Of a DNA stretch of 64,000 bases, positions 13,221-25,300 are shown piece by piece. The notes under the pieces were generated by a model. That model ran no database searches, had not been told where the DNA came from, and saw only the letters and a program-made list of their open reading frames with translations. Where the stretch lies: contig NC_060253.1 of NCBI RefSeq assembly GCF_921293095.1, forward strand, positions 81,505,992 to 81,569,991, written 5' to 3'. The translations under genes were made by a program, and so were the position numbers. How positions within the stretch are numbered: position 1 is the first letter of the stretch; every line of letters starts with the position of its first letter. This DNA comes from Ischnura elegans (lineage: Eukaryota; Arthropoda; Insecta; Odonata; Coenagrionidae).

Positions 13221-13367
13221 TCACGACCGCTTCTTCCCTCCCCGACCACCGCTAGCTCCCTTCCCACGACCTTTGCCCTTGCCTCCTTCTGCAACAGTGT
13301 CCTTGCCACTGCTCCTGCCTGAATCACCTTTTGAACTGCATTGACCACGAGCACTGGGTTTCTTCAA
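13221..13367 (-). CDS. RFC1: RFC1 exon 19 (C-terminal tail and stop)
   Basis: Begins after TAG at 13368, reads LKKPSARGQ, then a basic Gly/Lys/Arg tail (GGKGKGRGKG ... GGKKRS) and TGA at 13223-13221. Residues 1191-1238. A lysine-rich end is usual for RFC1. Confidence 0.85.
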   Translation of the reverse strand: MKKPSARGQCSSKGDSGRSSGKDTVAEGGKGKGRGKGASGGRGGKKRS

Positions 13368-16300
13368 CTATCAAAGTAAAAAAAATTGCTTGAGTAAGAC
13401 TACATACAAGGTCTACAAACAAGTTAGAGTTGAAAGTTATCCAATTTCACGCTAACATGAACCATGATGCAGCCACAAAGAATGGTTTAGATATGGAAAA
13501 GCAAATTATTGTAGTTTACTTAAATTAAACATATGTGCTTTAACAGAAGAATTCATAAACGTTGGTTTTCATACCCAGCAAAATCTTAACTGGATATAAA
13601 ATTCGAAGAATCAAGCGAGATGGAGTGGAATTGATTCATAATGAAACACTGACTTGCAGTTTTCCACAAAAATAAAATTTAATTCGACTCGAGTTTCGAT
13701 GTTACTACATCATTTTCAAGGTACAACTGAGAGAGTAGAAATGGGGTGGAAAGTGCTCAAGGAGGTGGCTGGAATGGGTAGAAGTGCAAGGCGTGAGGGG
13801 GAGGGGAGAGTGGAAAAACCAGAGGAGGTAAAAAGGTTGGAAATTGAAGGGTTTTTTCCAGGGTTAACAAACTTTGAACATAGAAAGTTTGTTAACCCTG
13901 GAAAAAACCGGTGATAAGAGGGTTGCAGTTACTGAAGAGCAGCTAATTCAATCTATTTAAAGATGCAAATCAAAAACAGAGCTACAGTAGACTAATATCG
14001 ACAGGTCTTCAAAGCAACATGAACATCTGAACATGGCACTGGAAAAATTTTGTTATGAGTTTAGCCTTCCAAGGAAAGTTATGAGGCAAAAATGTAAGCT
14101 GCATACCTTTAAGGATATAGACTCAATAAGAATTTGCTGCATTGAAGTTGAGTTGGGGGCAGTGTGCAATGAACCAAAGCAATTGTCAAAATGTCGAGGG
14201 GTTTCAAAATATCAACAGGCCAGATGAAGACTTAAGGCATAATTAAAACTATGGCAGTATTTATTAAAAAGCACAGATAAGAATGAAAAATCTTCAAAAT
14301 GAATGATATAAATTATTTCCACCAGATGAAGCCTACAACTATGTCTTATTAAGGTACTTACGAAATGTATCCTGTCCCACTTATGAACAGGATACGTTTC
14401 GACTTTGTCAAAGATGAGATTGGTAGTAAGTACAAAATGACATACTCATGCGTCAAATCATCTACAGGGCAAAATATCGCCCAAAACATTGCCAAGGCAA
14501 CAGACAAGGATATGCTCTGTGAATTACTTTGTGATGTTTCTTCCTTCATCTAGCAAATACCTTGATCATAGCATCTGAGTCGATGTCCTCCTCTTGCTCC
14601 TCTTCATCTGCATCCTCCAATCCTTCCTCCCCCTCACCCTCCTCTCCATAATAGTCTTCCGATGAACCTCCACCTCCACGCTTCTTTTTCACAGCCATTG
14701 TGACAGCATAGGGAGTCATTATGCCCTCTTTGTTGTACGCACGAGTGAAGGCAGCCTTGACCTGTGGTTCATAAACAAAAAGGAAATCAATTTTCAAGAA
14801 CAAATGCATGCAAACACAGAGAAAGGAATAACCAGAGTGCACACTGGCATAGGAATATTGTAACACCTTTTTTGGTTCCTCCACTGCATTCTAGATGGAG
14901 TTTCAATGGCAAACAAAGCAACTTGCTCATCACGGTATCCCCTTTCATTCTCTGTTAATAGGGCTCACTGACTTCCGCCAACAGCTTCTCAAGTTATTCC
15001 CCAGAAGTTAATCATTGTTCTCTCACATTCTGAGGTATAGGTTGAGTCATATAAGAATGGGTTGAGTTGAAGGGCTTTGGAGGAGAGAGTTGATGAAAAC
15101 TTTTTTTGCTTCATAGGGAGATTTCATTTAACTGGGGTGATAATTAAAATTTGAAGCAAGTACCAAGTAATTACTATCCAAAAAAATGTGAACTCAGGGC
15201 AGAACAGAATGTGCTTTGTATAAGGGCATATATCACTTCATCTCTCTCAAACCTAAGAATAACATGAAAAATGACAATAACATTTGCAAACTTGAGTCAT
15301 TTTCAAAAAATTTTCATCAAAAGAATCATGGATTTCTCTCGAAATATACTTTCATTTTAGAAATTGCAATCATTCCACTCAACCAAGTGAAAAGTCACTA
15401 AATATATTCATTTATAAGAAAAGGGTTGGTGAAAAAAATGTGATGTTATAATTATCAAGAGAGGATAATGTCTTTGTAGATGTAGGTGATGTTTCATGAG
15501 GATTCTTGAATATTTCAAGAAAAATTACGAGAAACAAATTTGAGCATGTTTTGTCCCGTGAATATATGGTAAAAACTCCTTCGTTACAAAGCTATAGCAG
15601 CTTAAACAATTTCTATTTGCCATATTTTGCATTAGATATGGCAATGCTAAAAAATGGATGAAATTTAACTTCTCTGTTTCAAAAACACAATTATGTCACC
15701 AGCAAATGGTTCAAATTTCCACCATTAGTAAGATCCACTCACAAACAATCCACAGTAACATTATCACTGCACAATACATATCTACACCAAATGATTAAAT
15801 AAAAATTTATTAATGGAGTATTAAAAACACAAAAAAACTGAAAAACATCTAGCCAAAAATGTATTTGAAAATCTCAAATACATTTTTGCCACAAAGCAAC
15901 AACACACCTTGGAAGACACCAGAGCCATAGGGTCGGGCCTGCCAGGGAAATTGGTCAGCTCCATTATGGAATCTAAATCTTCTCGAAGAAGGCTATAGCC
16001 CTGCATCACATCCAGGGCCTCTTTGATGTGGACCCCACTGCTTTCCCCTCTGCTCTGATCTTTAGTCTCTTGAATAAGTGGTGATATAATAGCATCCCTC
16101 AGATATGAAAGATAATCCAGTTTTATGGACTGCTTTGTGGCTCTTGTGCTGTTAGAGAAAATAGAATTAATTAACAAACATTAAATGAAATACCAAAACT
16201 AGAGTATCACTTCTAACGAATTCATCTGAAAAATTGTAATTTAAAAACTTGGTTGATTATACCGTATTTCTCCGAATATAGCCCCCCTCTGGATATAGCC

Positions 16301-19300
16301 CCCCCCCTAATTTTGAGGCTTCAGTTTCGGGAAAAGTAAAGAAAATGCATTTGAATATAGTCCCCCCCTTTACTTTTACCTTTGGTATTTTTAGAAAAAA
16401 AGGGGGGACTATATTCAGGCATATATGGTATACACTGTCATAGGGTACTTAGTAATACATTTATCAATGCTAACACAACATATTTACATTGTGTTATACT
16501 CCAATTTTGAAAGGCGAACAGGATGTGAAATCCGCATTAATTACTTGGGAAAAAATTCCAAAGAGCCAGAAATCAACCTTTATGCTTTCCTGGACACCCT
16601 GCAGACCACAACATTGACCAGATTCTTTGATTCGTATGATATCAGGAATTCAGGGAAAAGGCAATCAAGGAATTCGAATCATGCTTTGGTCCTTCCTTCA
16701 GAAAAACAGGGAATAATGGGAGTGAGTGATTAAGGCATCTACTTACGTAACTCTGGTGTGCAAACTAAGCTCTTGAGCCAATCTTTCCATTTTACCCTTG
16801 GTGGAAGTCTTCCCTAAAAATGCAGGAAAATCAATTTGCCCAGTCATGTGCCCTTCCATTAATGCACCCGGTACAACACTAGAAAATATGGCCTGAGGAG
16901 AATCAATTGAAAACTCAATTAAGAATAATACCTAAAACAAGTTAAATACTCATAAATGGGTCATTCCATGTCAAATCAACCAATATTTTGACCAAATGAC
17001 ACCCACCGACTCGGATTTTCATGAAACTTGCCATGATCAAACATCATGGTATGATTAGAGATTGTGTGCAATTTTAGCCTCCAATTGTCAATTGTTAATG
17101 AAATATGAGTAATTGAAATTTGAGCATGACCCCTAAATTGCCGCAACGTGCAACACATGGTGATTTTTATTTTCATCCATAACTCCATTCCCGTGAGATG
17201 AAAAGACATGATTTTTTTTTCTAAAGCTAAGGAGTCCATAATGATCCCACGATTGTCATTAAATATTCACTGCATGAAGTAAGTCAGCTGCAAAAAAATA
17301 AAGTTTACAAAAAAATCTCGCTTGTACCATTTTCGATTGTGAGCATCCACAGGGAAAGGCCATGCGAATACAGACTCATGGTTCAGTTTAAAATAATCAT
17401 TAATGTATGAGCAAAGATCCTGATGAAAAAAAATCATGAGTCCGGCGTTCCTTTTAGTAAAAAAAAATTCTCATTCATGGTCACGGGAAAAAATGGCATT
17501 TTTTTCAAGGCACATGGAAATTACACAATTTAGAGGAGAGATAAGCTTATACTCATGATTAAAAAATATTGGAGCATGCATTATCTCACTATAGTGTATG
17601 CTACTGGCTCTTACAGTAGGAAACACATAAGCAGTCATGTCAATGTACTCCCCCACATACTGCTAATTTCGTGTTATCAGGACTATTCCTACTATCTCTT
17701 CCATGGGTAATGAGTAACTGAATAGTATGGTATAAAATATAAAGGCAGAAGAGAGCCATCAGAAAGTTTTCTCCAATTTCAGTCCAAGTGAAGTTAATTA
17801 ATTTCTTCATTAATTTCTCATTTATATGGTGCTGCCTTAGTGATATCCTGGTTGAATTTCAGACTAAGTAACTCATGTTAGTGCGTCTGATAGCCAGGCT
17901 TACGTTGTAATATCTCTTGTTCGTATCAATGAGGTCTGTCTTCAAAGTACATATTTCATAATAGCAAAACAAATGAACTTCTCAGTTCTCTCTGAAAATA
18001 TTCAGAACACCATTATCTATGTTGTAAGCAGTTAATCACAAGTACACCTATCTGAATATCAAACATTGTAACATTCAAGATGTACCTTATGAAGGAGTTA
18101 CAGTGGAACCTCTATCTATTGTTTTTCATGGGGATGGACAAAGAAAAACGGTGAATGCGGGAATGTTTGGCTGGGTTGCTTATGTTACAGGAAACGCAGG
18201 AATTTTTTTTGCTAGTGATTATGATATTCATTACAGGATTCAAACAAGATTTTAGCCGAATACAGAAATATTAGTACTGCATCGAAACACTTTGGTCATA
18301 TTGTTGATTCGCCTAATATCTCTTTCAAATGTCGTAAAGGAACACGCCACCTCGCTAAAAAATGTTTGTACTCCACTCGGCATTTGCACTGCTATTATGG
18401 ATTTCTGTCTGATATAAAAATTCTTATACATCAAACGCCATTTAAATACACGTATTTACGAGAGCAATATGTATAGTGTGCCTAAAACAACCGCTTTTGC
18501 CGGCGAAGTGATTGGTTGTGAGATCGATCACAAAGGCCAAAAATAGTTTATTATTTGAAAATTTCCTTTCTAATAAATATATTTTTAATATAATTGAGGC
18601 AATGCGTAAAGCGTGAACAATGTTACGTCGTCAGCGGCACGGTCACCTGATCCTCGGCTTCATCCCACTTCTTTTCACATGATAGCTCGCTCCATGTGAA
18701 AAACCCCGAACGTCATGTGCTAGCGGACAGCCCGAGGCGTTCTGCAATATCCACGCACTTCTAGCTCGGATTCTTTTCTTCATCTTCAATGATTTTGAGC
18801 CCATATTTTAAAGTTCCTACTTGTTCCTTCGAAAGGGCCATGATCAGAAGATAAATAAAAATAAAACTAATAAAAATGAAACCGGACTTGATTAAACCCA
18901 CACGGAAAACACTCGCTGGCTTGAAGTCAACACATCCTGGAAAGTACGGAACTACTTGTACGAGGTGAAGTTCGGAACTGATGCTATCGCGTACGGCGTA
19001 CGCAGAGCATACTGCAGTGGGTGAAGCATGACCTGCTGCGCCATTAATTATTTTTGTCCTTCAGAGAAGGTAACTTACCCACTCATTGCTAAGTAGGGTA
19101 GCGCCAGATGAGCTGATGAATTCGGATTACTAGTGGGGAGAAATAAAGTATCCGGAGAAGATTTACCTTCGTCAGTTACTCTGACAAGTGAGACTTAAAG
19201 TATAACTCGAAAGTATACTCTCACTACCTCATCTCATTGTTTCATATCTGATGACCTTAACCATGATGTGGCCTTTGTTATGGAAGTGCAACGCCACCTG

Positions 19301-22300
19301 ATAGAATTTTTAAAGAGAACTTCGCCGATGATCCAAGAAGTTCAGTACTTCACAGATGGATGTGCTGGGCAATATAAAAACTGCAAGTCTTTTTTAAATT
19401 TGTGCCATCATTATAATGACTATGGCATTAATGCAACCTGGTCTTTTTTTTCCACGAGCCATGGGAAGTCTTCTTGTGATGGTATAGGTGGTACAATTAA
19501 ACGAATGGCGAGGAAAGCCAGCCTGCAACGCCCAATGGCACAGCAAATAACAAACAGCAGCGGGATGTATGAATTTTGTAGAGATAATGTGAAAAACATC
19601 AACATCCATTACATTAAGTCTAGTGATGTGGCTTGGTCACGTAGTAAACTTCTTGAAAGATCCACCAAGGCAAAAACAATTCCAGGTACAAGAAACTTCC
19701 ATCATTTTGTGCCTTTATTGGATAGAAAAGTCGCTGCAAAGTTCACTGGCCTGGATGATGAGTACAGCATTATATTTGATTTTTGTTCCGTAACAGTGGA
19801 TTTCCCAGATAATTTGGTTGTTGGTTCATATGCAGCTTGTATTTACAGCATGCAGTGGTACATTGGAGTAGTGGAAGCTCTCAACCATGAAGAAAGTGAT
19901 ATTTCAGTTAAATTCATGACGCCTAAAGGACCCTCACCTTCATTCTCTTGGCCTGAGAGAGATGATGTTTGCTGTGTGCCACTAGGACACATATTGTGTG
20001 TGCTTAATTCTCCTGCAACTACAAGCTCTGGGAGGTCATACTACTTCTTGAGGGAGGAAGTGGACCACATTAAAAAAATATATATAGACTTTGTGAAAAA
20101 CACTAAGACATCTTAGAATGTGATCAGCCAGTTAAAAAGAGGAGGCTCACTTTCAAATCAATTGGTAAGGTTGTTTATTTAATTGTACTGTTTCTACCTA
20201 AATTTCCAATGATATAGAATCACTAAATGAAACATTGAAAATAAGCATTAGTGTGAAGTACCTGAAAGATTTCTCAATTCAAATGATTTGATGACGGTTC
20301 CCTTTGACATTCAATAATGTACATTCCTGTGATGTCAATACATCTGGATATGAAATGTATCTGGTCTTTGGACTAAGATTAAAAGGAATGTAGAATGTGT
20401 CTACCATGGCTCATGCAGTTTTTTTTAATTAAAACTCCCTCTACTCAAATAGCCCTGATAGCACGAAATTAGCAGTATGTGGGGGAGTACATTGACATGA
20501 CTGCTTATGTGTTTCCTACTGTAAGAGCCAGTAGCATACACTATAGTGAGATAATGCATGCTCCAATATTTTTTAATCATGAGTATAAGCTTATCTCTCC
20601 TCTAAATTGTGTCATTTCCATGTGGCTTGAAAAAAATACCATTTTTTCCCGTGACCATGAATGAGAATTTTTTTTTACTAAAAGGAACGCCGGACTCATG
20701 ATTTTTTTTCATCAGGATCTTTGCTCATACATTAATGATTATTTTAAACTGAACCATGAGTCTGTATTCGCATGGCCTTTCCCTGTGGATGCTCACAATC
20801 GAAAATGGTACAAGCGAGATTTTTTTGTAAACTTTATTTTTTTGCAGCTGACTTACTTCATGCAGTGAATATTTAATGACAATCGTGGGATCATTATGGA
20901 CTCCTTAGCTTTAGAAAAAAAAATCATGTCTTTTCATCTCACGGGAATGGAGTTATGGATGAAAATAAAAATCACCATGTGTCGCACGTTGCGGCAATTT
21001 AGGGGTCATGCTCAAATTTCAATTACTCATATTTCATTAACAATTGACAATTGGAGGCTAAAATTGCACACAATCTCTAATCATACCATGATATTTGACC
21101 ATGGCAAGTTTCATGAAAATCCGAGTCGGTGGGTGTCATGGCCTGGTTGATTTGAAATGGAATGACCCAAATATATCATATATTTCTACCATAATAGTTT
21201 AATCAAAACCCTTAAGGAAATTTCAAGCAGTCGATCAACACATGAATCCATGAAAGTGGTTTAGAAATTAGCTATGAGATGTCAAAATACTTATAACTAG
21301 ATCACAAGAGATATTATAAGACCTCATAGCAATTTGAAGTAGTACCACAGTAATTATAAAATAATTAAACTATAAAATAATATGAGGTCCAAGCAGATCT
21401 AGGGAGAATCCATGAAATCTATCTTCGCTTTGCAACAAGTCAGGCTGGTATCTCAAGAAATATCATTAATCTCGATACTAATGAAAGACTAGTTAAATGA
21501 TATGATAAACACCCTAATTGCACTTCTCACAAGTTCAGGAAATTTCCTGGCACTGCTTCCATTTAATTCAATTTTCTGTTCCATTTTCCTTAGTTTTTCG
21601 TTCCTCTATATTCTGACCAATAATGAATTCAGTCGTGATATTTTATGAGATATTTTCTTATTAGTCTTTATCTCTAAAATATTGATATGAACATTTCTCA
21701 AAAGAATATTAGAAATTTCCAGTCATGCACAAGGAAAAAATAATTGTGAATTAGCACCATATCCTAAATATGAAAATAGTTTAATTTTAAAAAATTTGCC
21801 TACTTCCATAACACAATCACTTTGACAGGATAAACTAATGATTATGTTAACAAAAGAGAATTTTGAAACTTTTTTTGCACATACAGAAATAACAAGCCTT
21901 AAAATAATATGCATATGCTGTAAAACCTCTTTATGATGGACTTCCATGAAGTGAAATTTTATGAAAACTTCCTTACAAAGAAGTCAGAGCCCTGGTCCCT
22001 GGTTCTTCCCCAACATTATGCATGCAGAAAAACCTGCAAATGACTAAGTCCTCAAGTGGGCTCAAGTCAGGAAAACAACCTCTCTATAGTAAAATTCTTT
22101 ACTTAGAAATTATTCTCCCATTCGCTTATATGCAATGTCTTTCCCAATTCCACATTATCCTTAGAGTTTCTCTACATTCTGACCAATAGCCCCGTGTTCA
22201 CATGCCTTTTTGCATTTCCACAGTCTGCGCAGCTTATGAGAAGTAGAAGTGCAAGTGTGGCCTACAATACCTTCGAATACACCACTTTTTCAGGCTATCA

Positions 22301-25300
22301 TGGATATTGGATCTGGCATGGGGGTTACAATTCGTTTTAAGACATTTATTCCCTTTTTATTCCACAGATAATTTTGGGGCTGAAGGTACATCCCATTCTG
22401 ATTAATTAAATTCTCCTAAAAGATTTGAAGATCCCAACATGGTCAGGAAAGAAATTTTTTGGCTTACGACAACCCAATGTTGTGGCATGCCAATACCAGA
22501 TCGGGTGCATGTTTTTGATTTGAGAGACCATCGACCAGAGATGTGCACTGAAATAGTGGGATGCATGCATTTTCAATATTTTAGAGGTCAAAGAGACAGA
22601 ATATTCTATGTATTTCCCGGTATCACATCCAGCCAGGATTAATTATGAATAATTACTAATCCGCGGCCAAATTGGTGGTCATCGGGAAAAAATTTCCATA
22701 AAATTTTACATAAATAACATGTTTGGATGGTTGATCGAAATTCAGGATCAAAGACTTGTTTCTGTGGATTCCAGACAGAAATAAAAGCACATCAAAAAAG
22801 TGCCAATCCCCTCCCTATCAGAATTGTTGATATACACCCATGTCTCGTATAGCGCAAGGGATGCGTTCCTTGGGGTCTTTGCGCTATACGAATTTGCGTT
22901 ATACGAGAGCGTTTTAACATAGGGAAGATAGGGATGCGTTCCTGGTAGTATAGGTCTTGGGTATTGAATTTCCTCTAAAACATCTATATTCCCATAAAAA
23001 GCCTTAGAAAACATTATTTCTATAAATATTTATAGTTTAAAACATCTTTAAAGATAGTATTCACGCATTCAAAGACTTTTATTCACGTTAAAAAAAATTC
23101 TTACGTGCTTTCGAAATTCCGTCCTGTCGTGCGGGTGGGCTAACATCTGCTATCTCAGGGGATCGTAATGCGTTGCCGGCAGTTGATGATTTTTCAAACT
23201 AGTCTAAAAACAACTATTGTGTCACCCAGGCCCTTTTGTCGCTCATCGAAATGACAGGAAAATGCTACTTTAAATGCCATTTCATAGCTAGCGGAGTTTA
23301 TGAATGATAAATCATTTTAATTTGAAGTCCTCCGAGTCATTAGCAGCTACGTGAAACAGTCTTTAAATGCCTTGAAACCTGACCCAGGTTTTCCTTCCCT
23401 GAAAATGAATGAACGAGAATGCATTCTTTTCCAAAAGAATATCGTCTCATCAACACTTAAAACTAGTTGAGGGGGAAAGGAGCCACTTTCAATAACAGCT
23501 TGGAGTTCATCAGAAAATGTTGTGGTGGCTGCGCTATCAACACTTGCAGATTCACCTGATATCGCCGCACTGAAAATACCTGCTTGCCGTTTAAATTCTG
23601 GAACCAACCGGAGCTTTCAATTAATGTCTCGGAGCGATTACCACTCTCGTCTTTTTGTACTGATTCACCATGAACTTTCCGTATGTGTAGACCGCTTGGT
23701 TGAAGTTGGTGCGGCTGAGGTCACTGATATTTTAGCTTCGTCTTTATTCAGAATAAGGCATCGTGAGTTTAAACTTCCGCGCAATATCGCTTTGACGCTC
23801 TCCATTTTCAAAGCAATTGACCTCTCTCAAGTCCTCTTCTAGGTTAATGGTTTTTCTTGATAAATTCTTGATTTTTCTACACGCATTCCTATTTTTTGCC
23901 ATATTCTCTTGGTTTTTACCCTGTATGGCTCTATCTAAATCACCTTCTTCTGCTGAACTGTATTCCTGAGACGCAGAAGGGCTATGACTGCGGGGAGGGA
24001 ACGAAGCCATTGTGTTTGAGACACTATAGCGGACCCTTTTATGTGTTGATGCTATTCATGCGCAACTCGGTCACCGCTCCATTTCTCCCCCGTGAATACC
24101 GATGACCTTGAAGGCTTTAGCGTAGACTCTCTACCTGGAAGGCAATCGCCCGGTAACCTACGACGGCAAAAATACGTCTCAAACCGTATTGCTGAAAAAA
24201 AAACTTTTCCACTAGCCCCACGCTTAATTAACGATCTAAATTATTTATTATCATTCTGTTAAGGAGACGAGATAAATCTTCGGTAGGCCGGCTATCTAGA
24301 CCCAATGACGAGTAATACTTTTGGCAATTGCGCAGCAATGAATTTCGATTAATATATAAACAAAAAAGAAGATTTGAGGCAAGAAATAATATTAATATGC
24401 GTAAATTGATAGAAATTTCGTGTGTACTTAGCGCAAGTTCACGTTTTATCACGAGAGCGTTTAAGATTTTTGATTAGGCTACACTGCGTTGCAATGTTTC
24501 CCCGAGGAACGAATTTGCGCTATATCGAAATTGCACTAATCGAAATTGCGCTATACGAGACATGGGTGTACTATATAGTATGATGCCCTCAATACACAAA
24601 AAATTGTAAATAATGGACCAAATGTGTGCATGGAAAAACCAGAATTTGCACCATTTCAAATTTAATTCCTTTCCAATATTTTTCTCAACCTGAAACAACA
24701 CAACCCACAAATCAAATATGTTTAGCAAACAAGTCAGTCAATGAGCCACGCATGAGGCATTAGATATTATCGTTCCAGTTACCCTTAATTGTTGCCACGG
24801 TCAAAATTTCTCTTCCCTTAAAAAAAAAAGGCCCACCAGGAAACCCTATAGCTTCTACGCTTGTGATTGACATCTTCAATCTAGATTTATTTTTTCTCAT
24901 CCTGCAACAACGCAACACACAAATCACATCCGTATATCAAACCCCCTATAAACAAAATAGCAATATGGAGGTTTCACCCTGTATTTTCAATTCAATTTTC
25001 CTAAAGATAGTCACTTTATTCTCTCCCTCCCCATTTAATGAAGCCTCTTATTCCTCCATTTCTTATGCCAACCCAATCACTTTCCATATCCTTGAAAACG
25101 TAGTTTCTATAAAAACTTATCACAGGTAAAACTTGAATTTCCTTGACATTGACTTCAAAGATAGTGAATTCAAACATTATTATGACTGCTAATCTTTCAG
25201 CCAGCAGTTTCCTCTGCTATCATCATATGGGAATGAGTGTCTTCACAATTCTCATTGGGCTTTCATATAGCTGAAGGTGGTAGAGAAGATGGTTATTTTT

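Larger units (their letters stand above)
16958..21168. mobile_element. 4.2-kb transposon with about 720-bp terminal inverted repeats
   Basis: The arms 16958-17687 and 20448-21168 are highly similar reverse complements. The ends are GGGTCATTCCATGTCAAATC and GATTTGAAATGGAATGACCC, flanked by the 4-bp direct repeat AAAT on both sides. Between them lies a plus-strand transposase-like frame (19199-20116) and an inserted Tigger remnant near 18099-18960. A 4-bp duplication with long arms fits Sola-type elements, but that placement rests on memory of family traits and needs a search. The N-terminal part of the transposase is missing or scrambled, so this copy is probably not autonomous. Confidence 0.8.

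Noticed and set aside
17471-20664. Matching 61-codon frames in both arms of the long-TIR element
   Set aside because: The match only reflects the inverted repeat; no start context or family similarity supports a protein.
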